A stretch of DNA of 64,000 nt from Roseovarius sp. (GTDB lineage: Bacteria > Pseudomonadota > Alphaproteobacteria > Rhodobacterales > Rhodobacteraceae): contig JAJFIA010000021.1 of the NCBI GenBank assembly GCA_021775255.1, positions 186,001-250,000 of the forward strand. Reading direction: 5' to 3'. The position numbers and the translations under genes are program-made. Positions 43,915 through 53,400 of this stretch are shown here, in pieces. The first letter of the stretch is position 1; each line of letters begins with the position of its first letter. The notes beneath the pieces were generated by a model that was not told where the DNA came from, did not search any database, and saw only the letters and a program-made list of their open reading frames with translations.

Positions 43915-43929
43915 ATGCACTTGCATCTA
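43915..43929 (+). promoter_or_regulatory. Putative MarR box in front of the marR gene
   Basis: ATGCA-CTT-GCATCTA on the plus strand, 9 bp before the marR start. Together with the inverted copy at 43869-43883 it gives each divergent gene its own site. Confidence 0.5.
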
Positions 43930-43938
43930 TAAAGGCAC

Positions 43939-44448
43939 ATGTCAGAAACAACCGACATCAATCAGGCGATCTGGATCGGGTTGGCGAAAGCCCACAAGGC
44001 GGCACTTGCAACCATTGAATCCAGGCTGAAACAGGCCGATATGCCGCCGCTTGAATGGTATGATGTTTTGTTGGAGCTTGAGCGGGCAGGAGCCACAGGC
44101 GCGCGGGCGTTTGAGCTGCGCGAAAAACTGTTGCTGCCGCAATACGGTTTGTCACGGCTGCTGGCCCGGATTGAAAATGCCGGGTATATCACACGCCGCC
44201 CCTGCGAGGATGATGGCCGCGGTCAGCGTCTTTTTATCACGCCATCGGGCAAGGCCATACGCAAAGCCATCTGGGCGGTTTATGGCAAGGCGATCAAGCA
44301 GGCCATCGGTGGCAGGCTCATTCAATCTGATGCGGATATGCTGTTGCGGTTAATGGCGCTCTTGCAATGCCAGCCGGATTCCGAGGGCGATGAAGATGGT
44401 GCCAAGGCTGCGGTCCATCCATCGGCCAATCGCCGGATTGCCCGGTAA
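43939..44448 (+). CDS. MarR-family transcriptional regulator
   Basis: A 169-residue MarR protein. The winged HTH is read in 'LEWYDVLLELERAGATGARAFELREKLLLPQYGLSRLLARIENAGYITRRPCEDDGRGQRLFITPSGKAIRKAIW', with the 'DxRGxxx' wing as DDGRGQR. It probably represses the divergent GST gene. The last 33 codons run antisense through the 3' end of a decayed LysE exporter, so the C-terminal tail (SEGDEDGAKAAVHPSANRRIAR) may be an extension into formerly non-coding sequence. Confidence 0.9.
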   Translation: MSETTDINQAIWIGLAKAHKAALATIESRLKQADMPPLEWYDVLLELERAGATGARAFELREKLLLPQYGLSRLLARIENAGYITRRPCEDDGRGQRLFITPSGKAIRKAIWAVYGKAIKQAIGGRLIQSDADMLLRLMALLQCQPDSEGDEDGAKAAVHPSANRRIAR

Positions 44449-44969
44449 TCTTGATGTAAGCTTGCCCCGGCCAGCACTAAGGGCGGCTCGATAAAGGCGG
44501 CAACCACGATGATCAAAAGACCATGCAGGAAAAGCTGCGCCCAGACTGGGCCGACCCCGGCCACAACAAATTGCGGCAGAAAGGCAAGGAAGAAAATCGC
44601 CACTTTCGGCTTAAGAAAACCAACCCAAACACCCTGTTTCCAGAGGGTTGAAACCCCCTACTGGCCACCACCCCATCCGAGATAAATGACCCGCCCCCGA
44701 GCGCAAAGCAGCAATCCCCAGCCAGATCAGATAGCCCGCCCAGGCCCATTTGACGATTGAGAATGCCAGCGCCGATATGGCCAGAATAACCGACAACCCC
44801 GCCGCCGTCATCAGCACATGCCCAAACGCCCGGTCCAGATGCCCGGCATGGCCGCAAAGCCGGATTTACGCCCACCTCGCACAGTTTGCCCTTACATAAA
44901 TGCAATATCCGGGCCGGGAGGGAGGTTTAACAGGGATGCAGCCGCCAGAAAACTTGTCCAGTGAAGCAA
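44350..44969 (-). pseudogene. Decayed LysE/RhtB-family amino-acid exporter
   Basis: Joined frames give a LysE-type exporter: 'LHWTSFLAAASLLNLPPGPDIAFM' (near 44963-44892), then 'GGRKSGFAAM', then 'HVLMTAAGLSVILAISALAFSIVKWAWAGYLIWLGIAALRSGAGHLS', 'GVWVGFLKPKVAIFFLAFLPQFV' and 'GRWMDRSLGTIFIALGIRLALQERH'. Breaks: a TAA after AFM, a one-base loss near 44835, a shift plus a TAG near 44650-44690, and a one-base loss near 44460. The hydrophobic pattern and the PGPD motif of the family are still clear. The remnant overlaps the 3' end of the MarR gene in antisense. Confidence 0.82.
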
Positions 44970-45367
44970 AGAATGCCCAAACATGTGCTAAATTTCCCGA
45001 TTTGTGTTATCGTGTTTTTTTGATGTATCTTTTCGGCGAGATCGCAACCAGAGGTGATTCTCTAATTTTTTGCTTTAGCCATGGCTGTCTTGGATTTATC
45101 AGGAAATTGTCAGGAAAATACGCGGAATTCCACTATATTTATCCCTTATATAGGACCAAACTCGCCAAAATCCTGTGCGCATCGCTGGATTGTTTCATTT
45201 TCAGCCTAATCACCTATATGATGAGCGATATTTCTTGATATTTAACCCATTAGTGTTAGCTTCTCGCCACGCTACGAGGGATGAGTAACGTAAAAGTGTT
45301 TTGCCAGATGTCGCTTCAGGGACGGGCGGCAGACTGGCTTTGTAAAATATAACAGAAGGAATTAACC
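44970..45367. other. 398-bp low-GC spacer with no gene recognised
   Basis: The region between the dead LysE gene and the XRE regulator is visibly richer in A and T than its neighbours. Open frames crossing it (for example 44900-45238 on the plus strand) have no family features, and no RNA gene or strong hairpin was seen. It probably holds the XRE promoter, perhaps within older transferred DNA. Confidence 0.5.
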
Positions 45368-45739
45368 ATGCCACACCCCGTTGATATTCATGTCGGGAAA
45401 CGCGTTCGCCACCGTCGCTGGCTTGTCGGAATGACACAGCAGCAACTGGCGCAAAGCGTGGGAATTAAATTTCAGCAAATTCAGAAATACGAAACCGGTG
45501 CCAACCGGGTCAGTGCGTCGCGGCTTTGGGATATCGCGGATGCGCTTGATGTCGATGTCAGCTTTTTCTTTGAAGGGATTGAACATACATCGGGCGAGCG
45601 TGAGACCAGTGGTTCTGTGCCTGCGGATCTTCTGGGCGATAAGGAAGCGCTTGATCTGGTACGGTCTTATTATGCCATCCCCGAAAACCAGCGCCGCCGC
45701 CTGTTTGATCTGGCGCGGGTTCTGAGCGACGTGGCCTGA
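45368..45739 (+). CDS. XRE-family helix-turn-helix regulator
   Basis: A 123-residue Cro/CI-type protein. The HTH is 'VGKRVRHRRWLVGMTQQQLAQSVGIKFQQIQKYETGANRVSASRLWDIADALDVDVSFFFEG'. The C-terminal part (about 75-123) has the acidic 'EALDLVRSYYAIPENQRRRLFDLARVLSDVA', seen in a group of alphaproteobacterial regulators that often precede inositol-phosphatase genes. GAAGGA stands 6 nt before the ATG. The next gene, hisN, begins 69 bp after it and may be co-transcribed. Confidence 0.92.
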   Translation: MPHPVDIHVGKRVRHRRWLVGMTQQQLAQSVGIKFQQIQKYETGANRVSASRLWDIADALDVDVSFFFEGIEHTSGERETSGSVPADLLGDKEALDLVRSYYAIPENQRRRLFDLARVLSDVA

Positions 45740-45808
45740 ACCACCGCTTGAGATACATGCCATACCGGTTTACTCATGCCGCAAATGACGCGGCATGAGG
45801 GCGGTTGA

Positions 45809-46597
45809 ATGGACAATCAAAATATTATTGCAACCGCCCATGCGCTGGCCGATGCCGCGCGCGGGGTGATATTGCCGTATTTTCGCGCTGAAAATCTGAG
45901 CACCGATAACAAGGCGGGCCATGGGTTTGATCCCGTAACCGAGGCCGATCGCCACGCGGAACGCGCCATGCGCGATATTCTGGCAAAGATGCGCCCGATG
46001 GATGGAATTCTGGGGGAAGAATACGGGGCCAAATCCGGCCAAAGCGGCCTGACCTGGGTGCTGGACCCGATTGATGGCACCCGCGGGTTTATCTCGGGCA
46101 CACCGACCTGGGGGGTTTTGATCGCGCTGGCGGATGAGACTGGCCCGGTTTACGGCCTGATTGATCAGCCCTATATCGGCGAGCGGTTCGAGGGCGGATT
46201 GGGCCGCGCTGAAATGACCGGGCCTATGGGGCCGCGCGCCCTGAAGGCCCGGGGCAACCGGCCGCTTGATGAGGCTGTTTTATTCACGACCTTCCCCAAA
46301 CTGGGCAGCGAGATCGAGCGCGCCGCCTTCAATGCGGTCGCGGATCAGGTCAGGCTCACGCGGTTCGGTTTGGATTGTTATGCTTACGCCATGCTGGCCG
46401 CCGGGCAGATTGATCTGGTGATCGAGGCCGGGCTTGCAGCCTATGACATTCAGGCACCGATTGCCGTGATAGAGGCCGCCGGCGGCATTGTCACCAACTG
46501 GCAGGGCGGCCCGGCCCATGCCGGCGGGCGCGCCGTGGCGGCGGCGGGCAGACAACAACATGAGGCGGCTTTGGAAATTCTGGCTCGGGCGGCTTGA
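45809..46597 (+). CDS. hisN: Histidinol-phosphatase of the inositol-monophosphatase family
   Basis: A 262-residue IMPase-fold enzyme, most like HisN, which dephosphorylates histidinol-phosphate in histidine synthesis. The metal site is present: 'GEEYG' (Glu), 'WVLDPIDGTRGFISG' (DPIDGT) and 'CYAYAMLAAGQIDLVIEAGLAAYDIQAPIAVIEAAGG' (Asp). The last block, with YD in place of WD, is frequent in HisN-type members. Other IMPase activities cannot be excluded by sequence. Confidence 0.85.
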   Translation: MDNQNIIATAHALADAARGVILPYFRAENLSTDNKAGHGFDPVTEADRHAERAMRDILAKMRPMDGILGEEYGAKSGQSGLTWVLDPIDGTRGFISGTPTWGVLIALADETGPVYGLIDQPYIGERFEGGLGRAEMTGPMGPRALKARGNRPLDEAVLFTTFPKLGSEIERAAFNAVADQVRLTRFGLDCYAYAMLAAGQIDLVIEAGLAAYDIQAPIAVIEAAGGIVTNWQGGPAHAGGRAVAAAGRQQHEAALEILARAA

Positions 46598-46724
46598 TCG
46601 GGCGGCGGCAATTCTGCTAAAAAGACCTGCCTGCGCGGGTCCTTCGCCCTTTTCTGCCGCGCTGGTTCCACGAAATGGATAATGCACCGAATTGGGCGGG
46701 GCATAACTTTTGTGGAGATATATA

Positions 46725-48056
46725 ATGGCCGAATTTCTGATCCGGGGTGCGGATACCCTTCTGACAATGAATGACAGGCGCGCGGAATTGCACGGCGCGG
46801 ATATTCATATTCGTGACGGGGTGATTGCCGATGTGGGCCATGGCTTGCAATGCCCGGGCGAGGTGGTGCAGGCCAAAGGCTCGGTTGTCACACCGGGGCT
46901 GGTGAACACCCATCACCATCTCTATCAGACCCTCACCCGCGCGGTGCCCGGCGGGCAGGATGCGCTTCTGTTTGGCTGGTTGCAGACGCTCTATCCAATC
47001 TGGCAGCGCTTTGGCCCGGAGGAAATGCGCATCTCGGCCAGCATTGGCCTGGCGGAATTGGCGCTGTCGGGCTGCTCGCTCAGCTCGGACCATCTTTATC
47101 TTTATCCCAACGGCGCGCGGCTGGAAGATACCATTGAGGCCGCCGCCGAGATCGGTTTGCGGTTTCATCCCACCCGCGGGGCCATGAGCATTGGCGAAAG
47201 TGCCGGGGGCCTGCCGCCCGATGATCTGGTGGAGGATGAGGCGGCAATCCTGAACGATTGCATCCGGGTGATTGATGCCTTTCATGATACCAGTGAGGGC
47301 GCGATGTGCCGGGTGGGGGTGGCGCCGTGCTCGCCGTTTTCCGTGAGCCGCGAGCTGATGCGCGATGCCGCCCTGCTGGCGCGTGACAAGGGGGTGATGC
47401 TGCATACACATCTGGCCGAAAACGAAGAGGATATTCGCTATTCAGAAGAAAAATTCGGCTGTCGGCCCGGGCAATATGCCGAAGGTCTGGGCTGGACCGG
47501 GGCGGATGTCTGGCACGCCCATTGTGTGCGGCTGAACGCCGGTGAGATTGATCTTTTTGCCCGCACAGGCACCGGTGTTGCCCATTGCCCCTGCTCAAAT
47601 TGCCGCCTTGGCAGCGGAATTGCGCCGGTGCGCCAAATGCGGGACGCAGGGGTGAATGTGGGGCTTGGGGTGGATGGTTCAGCCAGCAATGACGCGGGCA
47701 ATCTGGTGCTGGAGGCACGGCAATCCATGCTGTTGCAACGGGTGGCAAATGGCGCGGATGCCATGAGCGCGCGCGAGGCGCTTGAGATCGCCACCCGGGG
47801 CGGGGCCCATGTTTTAGGGCGCAAGGATTGCGGGCAAATAAGCATAGGCAAGCGCGCCGATATCGCGATCTGGGATATTTCCGGCATTGAAAGCGCCGGT
47901 AGCTGGGATCCGGCGGCATTACTTCTGGCCGGGCCAATGCGGGTAAAGCACCTGTTTGTGGAAGGCCGACAGGTGGTGCGTGATGGGCAAATTACCACAA
48001 TTAACCTGCCCTTAAGGATTGAACGACAAAATATCTTGGCACGCGCGCTGTTCTGA
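46725..48056 (+). CDS. 8-oxoguanine deaminase-like amidohydrolase
   Basis: A 443-residue amidohydrolase of the ATZ/TRZ group. The zinc site is complete: HxH in 'GLVNTHHHLYQTL', His in 'LHTHLAENEEDI', His in 'WHAHCVRLNAGEI' and Asp in 'GLGVDGSASND'. 'FGWLQTLYPIW' and 'HCPCSNCRLGSGIAPV' are typical of 8-oxoguanine deaminases. It removes the amino group from 8-oxoguanine or a related purine or triazine. GGAG lies 8 nt before the ATG at 46725; the five codons upstream are ignored. Confidence 0.85.
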   Translation: MAEFLIRGADTLLTMNDRRAELHGADIHIRDGVIADVGHGLQCPGEVVQAKGSVVTPGLVNTHHHLYQTLTRAVPGGQDALLFGWLQTLYPIWQRFGPEEMRISASIGLAELALSGCSLSSDHLYLYPNGARLEDTIEAAAEIGLRFHPTRGAMSIGESAGGLPPDDLVEDEAAILNDCIRVIDAFHDTSEGAMCRVGVAPCSPFSVSRELMRDAALLARDKGVMLHTHLAENEEDIRYSEEKFGCRPGQYAEGLGWTGADVWHAHCVRLNAGEIDLFARTGTGVAHCPCSNCRLGSGIAPVRQMRDAGVNVGLGVDGSASNDAGNLVLEARQSMLLQRVANGADAMSAREALEIATRGGAHVLGRKDCGQISIGKRADIAIWDISGIESAGSWDPAALLLAGPMRVKHLFVEGRQVVRDGQITTINLPLRIERQNILARALF

Positions 48057-48099
48057 GGGTAAATTGGCATAATTCATTGCACTGTATTGGGGACCGTAC

Positions 48100-48558
48100 A
48101 TGCGACTGACACTTATAATGTGCTTTATGCTATTGCTCTCACCTTTGACAGCGATGCCTTTGGCCGCTGAAGGCGCGGTGAAGAATGTTGGGCCGGTTGT
48201 TCTCGAAAGGATGAATGCCGTCAGGGCGCAGCATGGGCTACACAGGCTGAAACTGAACCGAAAGCTGACAGCCACTTCCGGGGTACATGCGCGCAATATG
48301 TTGAAATACGGGTTTTTCAGCCATGACGGGCCCGGCAATTCAACACCCGGCTCAAGGGCGCGCAGCCAGGGATACCGGTTTTGCCGGATCACCGAAAACA
48401 TTGCCCAGGGGCAGAAAACCTTGGATATCGTGTTCGCCGCCTGGATGAATTCACCCAAGCATCGCCATAACATTCTTGATCCCGGCGTTACCGAATTCAG
48501 CCTGGTAAGGGGGCCAGGGAATATCTGGGTGATGAATCTGGGCAGGCGCGGCTGTTAA
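48100..48558 (+). CDS. Secreted CAP/SCP-domain protein
   Basis: A 152-residue exported protein of the CAP superfamily. Signal peptide to about residue 23 (LLLSPLTAMPLAAEG). CAP signatures: 'VLERMNAVRAQHGLHRLKLNRKL', 'HARNMLKYGFFSHDG', 'ENIAQGQ' and 'AAWMNSPKHRHNILDPGVTEFSL', which contain the conserved His and Glu cavity residues. Function of bacterial CAP proteins is mostly unknown. It is followed by a convergent lipoprotein gene. Confidence 0.87.
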   Translation: MRLTLIMCFMLLLSPLTAMPLAAEGAVKNVGPVVLERMNAVRAQHGLHRLKLNRKLTATSGVHARNMLKYGFFSHDGPGNSTPGSRARSQGYRFCRITENIAQGQKTLDIVFAAWMNSPKHRHNILDPGVTEFSLVRGPGNIWVMNLGRRGC

Positions 48559-48570
48559 TGCATTCGCAAT

Positions 48571-49242
48571 TTAATGGCAAATACCTTCGATTTTGGCGCC
48601 TTTCCACGGGATAAGCACCTGATCCGGGATTGACAGATCCCCCAACGGAAACGCCCCGCTCAGCATGTCACGCAGGCGGGTGGTGCGCGGCGCATCCGGG
48701 TCAAGCGTGGCACAGCAGACATATTCCTCGACAATGCTGGCCTGCTGCTCATAGGCGTAATCAAGAAACTGGGTTTTGGTTGAAATATCAAATAGATAAG
48801 GATCACGCCCGCCGCCATGTTCGCGTGCGGCGCGGAGCGGGGTATAGCCGGTTTTGGCGCGGTTTTGCCATTGCCATACATGGGTAATCTCATGGGCAAA
48901 CACCATCGCCGAGAAAAGATCAAACTCCTGCGGGTAATCGCGCATGTAATTGTCCTGATACCAATCGCTTGCATAGAAAACCTTGTTATGCAGCACCAAA
49001 GCGGCGGGGGAGACGGTGAAGGTTTCTTCGGTGGGTTCGGGGAAAATACGCTCACGGCAGGCAAGGCGCGGGCGTTTTTGCCTTTTATAGGTAACCGAGC
49101 CCACAAGCGCGCCATTCATCACCCGAATTTTATCGGGGTTGATCGAGGCCCCGTGCATTCTGCTGGCAAAGGCTTTTTCCGATGGGGTGAGGGGGCGGCC
49201 ACAGGCGGCCAGGATGAGAAACAGGATAAGAAACAGGCGCAT
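48571..49242 (-). CDS. Lipoprotein with HExxH metal motif
   Basis: A 223-residue lipoprotein: MRLFLILFLILAACG, with acylated Cys at residue 14. The motif HEITH (117-121) in 'AMVFAHEITHVWQWQNRAKTGY' is that of zinc metallopeptidase-like domains; no clear third ligand is assigned. Upstream codons exist in frame but the lipobox points to the ATG at 49242, although no strong ribosome binding site precedes it. Several Cys (CCATLDP) lie near the C-terminus. Activity is not shown. Confidence 0.7.
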   Translation of the reverse strand: MRLFLILFLILAACGRPLTPSEKAFASRMHGASINPDKIRVMNGALVGSVTYKRQKRPRLACRERIFPEPTEETFTVSPAALVLHNKVFYASDWYQDNYMRDYPQEFDLFSAMVFAHEITHVWQWQNRAKTGYTPLRAAREHGGGRDPYLFDISTKTQFLDYAYEQQASIVEEYVCCATLDPDAPRTTRLRDMLSGAFPLGDLSIPDQVLIPWKGAKIEGICH

Positions 49243-49346
49243 GTTTTTGATGTTAACAGCGGGGCGCTGCATGTGCGAGAGGGAATGCGCAGGCGGCATG
49301 ATCATTGCTGAAGGAAAACCTGTCGGATCAGTTTGAATGAGGTTTT

Positions 49347-49470
49347 ATTTGCTCCCTCCAGCCGCCGCCCAGGGTGCGCATGCCACAAATTGCCTCGGCA
49401 GGCAGATCAATCCCGTCTTTCCCCTGCATCTCGCTCATATGCCATCGGGAATCACCCCTCAGCTTGGCAT
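49347..49470 (-). pseudogene. Remnant of a hydantoinase/5-oxoprolinase 3' end
   Basis: Translated on the minus strand, this stretch reads SEMQGKDGIDLPAEAICGM followed by RTLGGGWREQ. The C-terminus of the intact 5-oxoprolinase at 50484-54065 reads [19 protein letters not shown] then [11 protein letters not shown], and the DNA is visibly alike. No other part of the gene is present here. It looks like a decayed partial copy, on the same strand as the intact gene and about 1.1 kb away. The surrounding 504-bp spacer otherwise holds the hairpin at 49538-49578. Confidence 0.72.
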
Positions 49471-49537
49471 GACGCAATCACTGCACCCGATCTCAAGACC
49501 CAAAAGCTGTACAATCCGGTCTGAGCTTTGCGTCAAA

Positions 49538-49578
49538 GCGTTTCGCCTTAACCCTGCCTCCGGTTTAAGGCGAAACGC
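49538..49578. repeat. Single GCGTTTC-type hairpin
   Basis: GCGTTTCGCCTTAA (49538-49551) and TTAAGGCGAAACGC (49565-49578) are perfect 14-bp inverted repeats, extended by CC/GG past a one-base bulge. Ends and size (41 nt) match the hairpins of the two-hairpin units at 41.4-41.9 kb, but no second hairpin lies 22 nt to either side. Confidence 0.75.
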
Positions 49579-49746
49579 TCTATTGAATGCTGATCATGTT
49601 GGGACACTATTTTAAATAGTTGTATTCTGGTGCTTTTTAAACACAGTATCGGTGTCTAAGATGGTCCTGAAGGACGGAATGGTTGCAAGATCATTAAATA
49701 CCGGCGATCCTCATATAGGGAAGTAAGTTTCAGATAGGACCATTCA

Positions 49747-50439
49747 ATGAAAAAACAATTTTTAATCGCACTTGCCGCGCTGGTTGGGGTTATCGTTCAG
49801 TCAGCTCCGATTCAGGCGGGTGAAGCGTATCTCGGCGGCCAGGTTTTTGGCATGTCCACAACACATGATTTTGGCGGGTTCAATACCGTTGGTGGATTTA
49901 GCAATGATGATTCAGTCAATGAAAGGCATGCGGGCATTGCCCTGACCTTTGGGATGCGTGATCAGTTCAAACTGGGAAATATGGCCATCACCCCCGAGGT
50001 TGAGGCGGCATGGTATGAAAATTACAACATCACATCAGCAAGTTTCCCCGGGCTGCCGAATCCTGCATTTTTCTACCGCTCCAAAGTCAAAACAGGCCGT
50101 CTTGGGGTGAACCTCTGGACACCTTTCCATAATGAAGGCCCGTGGCGGGCCGAGGCAGGTGCCGGCTTTGGGATGCTCTACCGCGATTTTCGGACAAACG
50201 ATACAGTGGTTGGCGGCGACGAGGATGATTTCGCGGTTTATGGCAAGCTTGGCTTGCGCTTCATCCGGTCTGTCGGGCAAAGAGGAAGCCTGACATTCGG
50301 CGGCAGTTATATTGCCTCTTCCAAGACAAAGGTTTCGCTTGTCTCCAATGGCGGGGGCGGGCCGGCCGGTTCCTTGAGCCTGAAGACAAGAGGCCCTGAG
50401 CTTCATATCGGATACCAATTTTCACTTGGTAATAAATAA
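49747..50439 (+). CDS. Outer-membrane beta-barrel protein
   Basis: A 230-residue protein with signal peptide (FLIALAALVGVIVQSAPIQAG) and strand-rich sequence, ending in an alternating pattern 'GPELHIGYQFSLGNK' typical of eight-stranded OmpA-like/OmpW-like barrels. 'GRLGVNLWTPFHNEGPWRAEAGAGFGMLY' and 'VYGKLGLRFIRSVGQRGSLTFGGSY' are probable transmembrane strands. Specific function unknown. It is preceded by a long spacer and closed by a strong terminator. Confidence 0.78.
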   Translation: MKKQFLIALAALVGVIVQSAPIQAGEAYLGGQVFGMSTTHDFGGFNTVGGFSNDDSVNERHAGIALTFGMRDQFKLGNMAITPEVEAAWYENYNITSASFPGLPNPAFFYRSKVKTGRLGVNLWTPFHNEGPWRAEAGAGFGMLYRDFRTNDTVVGGDEDDFAVYGKLGLRFIRSVGQRGSLTFGGSYIASSKTKVSLVSNGGGGPAGSLSLKTRGPELHIGYQFSLGNK

Positions 50440-50452
50440 GGCACTCTTCATC

Positions 50453-50488
50453 AGGCCGCCCTGCATTTGCACGGGCGGCCTTTTTATT
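50453..50488 (+). terminator. Intrinsic terminator after the beta-barrel gene
   Basis: AGGCCGCCC (50453-50461) pairs with GGGCGGCCT (50473-50481) across an 11-nt loop, followed by TTTTATTT. The T-run runs into the stop codon of the convergent 5-oxoprolinase gene (50484-50486). Confidence 0.92.
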
Positions 50489-53400
50489 TATGCCCCCAGC
50501 CGCCGCCGCCCGGTGTGGCCATGCCAAAGACCGATCCGGCGGGTAGGTCAATCTCGTCATTCCCCTGCATTTCGCGGCGTGCCCCATCCGGCAGCTCGGC
50601 CCAGTTCTGGCCAGGTGCGCCATTGCCGCCGCCATCCACGCCAAACGGCGGCACAATCCGGTGCGAGCTGAGCGTTGTCACCGTCACCGGCGTCAAAAAC
50701 CGCAAGCGCCGGATCACGCCGTTGCCGCCGTGCCAATGGCCCTCGCCGCCTGACCCTGCCCGGATGCCAAACTCTTCCAGCCGCACCGGAAAGCGCTTTT
50801 CCAATATCTCAGGGTCGGTCATGCGGGTGTTGGTCATGTGGCTTTGCACCGCGTCACAGCCATCAAACCCCGGCCCCGCGCCGGTACCGCCGGCGATGGT
50901 TTCGTAATTCTGAAACTCTTCCGTGCCCCAGACGAAATTATTCATCGTGGCCTGTGAGCCGGCAATCACATGCAAAGCGCCGTAAAGGGCATTGCAGGTG
51001 GCCTGGCTAACCTCGGTATTGCCCGCGATCACCGCCGCCGGATAGACCGGGTTGAGCATCGAGCCTTCGGGTACAATGATCTTGAGCGGCTTGAGACAGC
51101 CCTGATTGAGCGGGATATCCGCCCCCACCATGGTACGGAACACATAGAGCACCACCGCATCACAGATCGAGCGCGGCGCGTTGTAATTGCCTTTATTCTG
51201 CGCCGATGTGCCGGTGAAATCAATCACCGCCTCGCGGGCTTCGTGATCAACGCTCACCTTCACCTCGATTGTGGTGCCAATATCCATCGGATAGCTGAAC
51301 TGCCCGTCATGCAGCCGGTCAATCACCCGGCGCACGCTTTCCTCGGCATTGTCCTGCACATGGCCCATATAGGCCTGCACCACGTCAAGGCCATACGCCC
51401 CAACCACCTTCAAAAGCTCCTGCCGCCCGGTTTCATTGGCCGCTACCTGCGCCTTGAGATCGGCCATGTTCTGTTGAATATTGCGGCACGGATAGCGGCA
51501 CGAGCCAAGCACAGCCTCGGCCTCGGCTTCCAATAGCCTGCCGCGATCCACCAGCTTCACATTGTCGATCAGCACGCCTTCTTCATCAATATGGCTGCTG
51601 TCGGGCGGGGCCGAGCCCGGCGTGCGCCCGCCGATATCGGCGTGGTGGCCGCGGCTGCCAAGCCAGAAAACCGGCGCGTCGCTGCCATCGGCAAAAACCG
51701 GGGTGATCACGGTGACATCGGGCAGATGCGTGCCACCATTATAGGGCGAATTCAGCATATAGGCATCCCCCGGCGCCACATCCGGGTTGAGCCGCATGAT
51801 GGTTTTGACACTGTCGGACATCGAGCCAAGATGCACCGGCACATGCGGCGCATTGGCCACCAGATCGCCCTGATCATCAAAGATGGCACAGGAGAAATCA
51901 AACCGCTCCTTGATGTTGACCGACCACGAGGTATTGGCCAGCGTAACACCCATCTGATCGGCCACCGACATGAAAAGATTGTTGAAAACCTCAAGCAAAA
52001 CCGGATCAACCTCGGTTCCGGCGGCGGCATTACGGACCATTTCTTCATGACGCTCCATGATCAGATTGCCAAGCGGGTCAACATTCGCGGTCCAGCCCGG
52101 TTCCACCACATTGGTGCCTGTGGGCTCGGTAATCACGGCGGGGCCGGTCACGGGGATGGACGGATCAAGATTATCGCGCGCATATATCGGCACGCTAAGC
52201 CATTCACCCCCGGAATAAAGCGGGATTTGCGCGATCGGCCTGCCATCGCCGGTTGCGGGCTGCGCCGTGGAATTGGCACCACTGCCGCCCGTGGCTTCGA
52301 CGCTTATCATCTCGATGATAATCGCCCGGTCCGGCGAGATGAAACCATAGCGGCGCTTATGGGCCTGCTCAAAATCCTTGCGGGCAAGTTCCCGGGTGCC
52401 ATGCGCCACCGGAATGGTCTGGTGTGAGCCATCATAGCGCAGATGCAACCGGTGATAGGCCTCAACATTGCTGCCGCCTTGCTGTTCGACTTCATGCATG
52501 GCCTCGGCAGACAATTTTTCCGATTGCTCGCTGGCCTCATTCAATTTCTCCAGCGGGAGATCGAGCTGCATTTCCTTCATCGAAGTAAGCTGCGCCTGCC
52601 CCATCCCGTAGGCGGAAAGCACCCCGGCATATGGGTGCACGAAAACGCGGCGCATCCCCAATGCATCCGCTACCAGACAGGCATGTTGCCCACCCGCGCC
52701 GCCAAAACATTGCAGCGTGTATTGGGTCACGTCATGACCACGCTGAACGCTGATTTTCTTGATTGCATTCGCCATGTTGTCAACGGCGATCCGAAGAAAG
52801 CCTTCGGCCATTTCCTCGGGCGCGCGCGGGGTTTCTTTGGTCTCCTGTGCAACCTGTTTTGCCAGCGCTGCAAATTTCTCGCGGACAATAGCGGCGTCAA
52901 GCGGTGCGTTGCCATCGGGCCCGAATACGGCTGGAAAATGATTGGGGTTCAGCTTGCCCAGTATGACATTGCAATCGGTCACCGCCAACGGGCCGCCGCG
53001 CCGATAACAGGCGGGGCCGGGATCAGCCCCGGCGCTTTCCGGGCCCACCTGAAACCTTCCGTTTTCAAACTTGCAGATCGACCCGCCACCAGCGGCAACA
53101 GTGTGAATATCCATCATCGGGGCGCGCATCCGGACGCCCGCCACCTCGGTTTCAAAACTGCGTTCATAGTCACCGTCATAATGGCTTACATCGGTCGAGG
53201 TGCCCCCCATATCAAAGCCAATCAGCTTGATATAATCCGCAGCCTCAGCGGTTTCGACCATGCCAATTATGCCACCTGCCGGGCCGGAAAGAATCGCATC
53301 CTTGCCCTGAAACCGCCGCGCTTCGGTCAGCCCGCCATTGGATTGCATGAAAAGAAGCTGTTCGCAGGCCCGCCCCAGATCAAGCGCGCCCGCCACCTGA

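Noticed and set aside
44900-45238. A 112-codon plus-strand frame across the low-GC spacer
   Set aside because: It starts inside the dead LysE gene in antisense, has no family features or ribosome binding site, and is read through AT-rich DNA.
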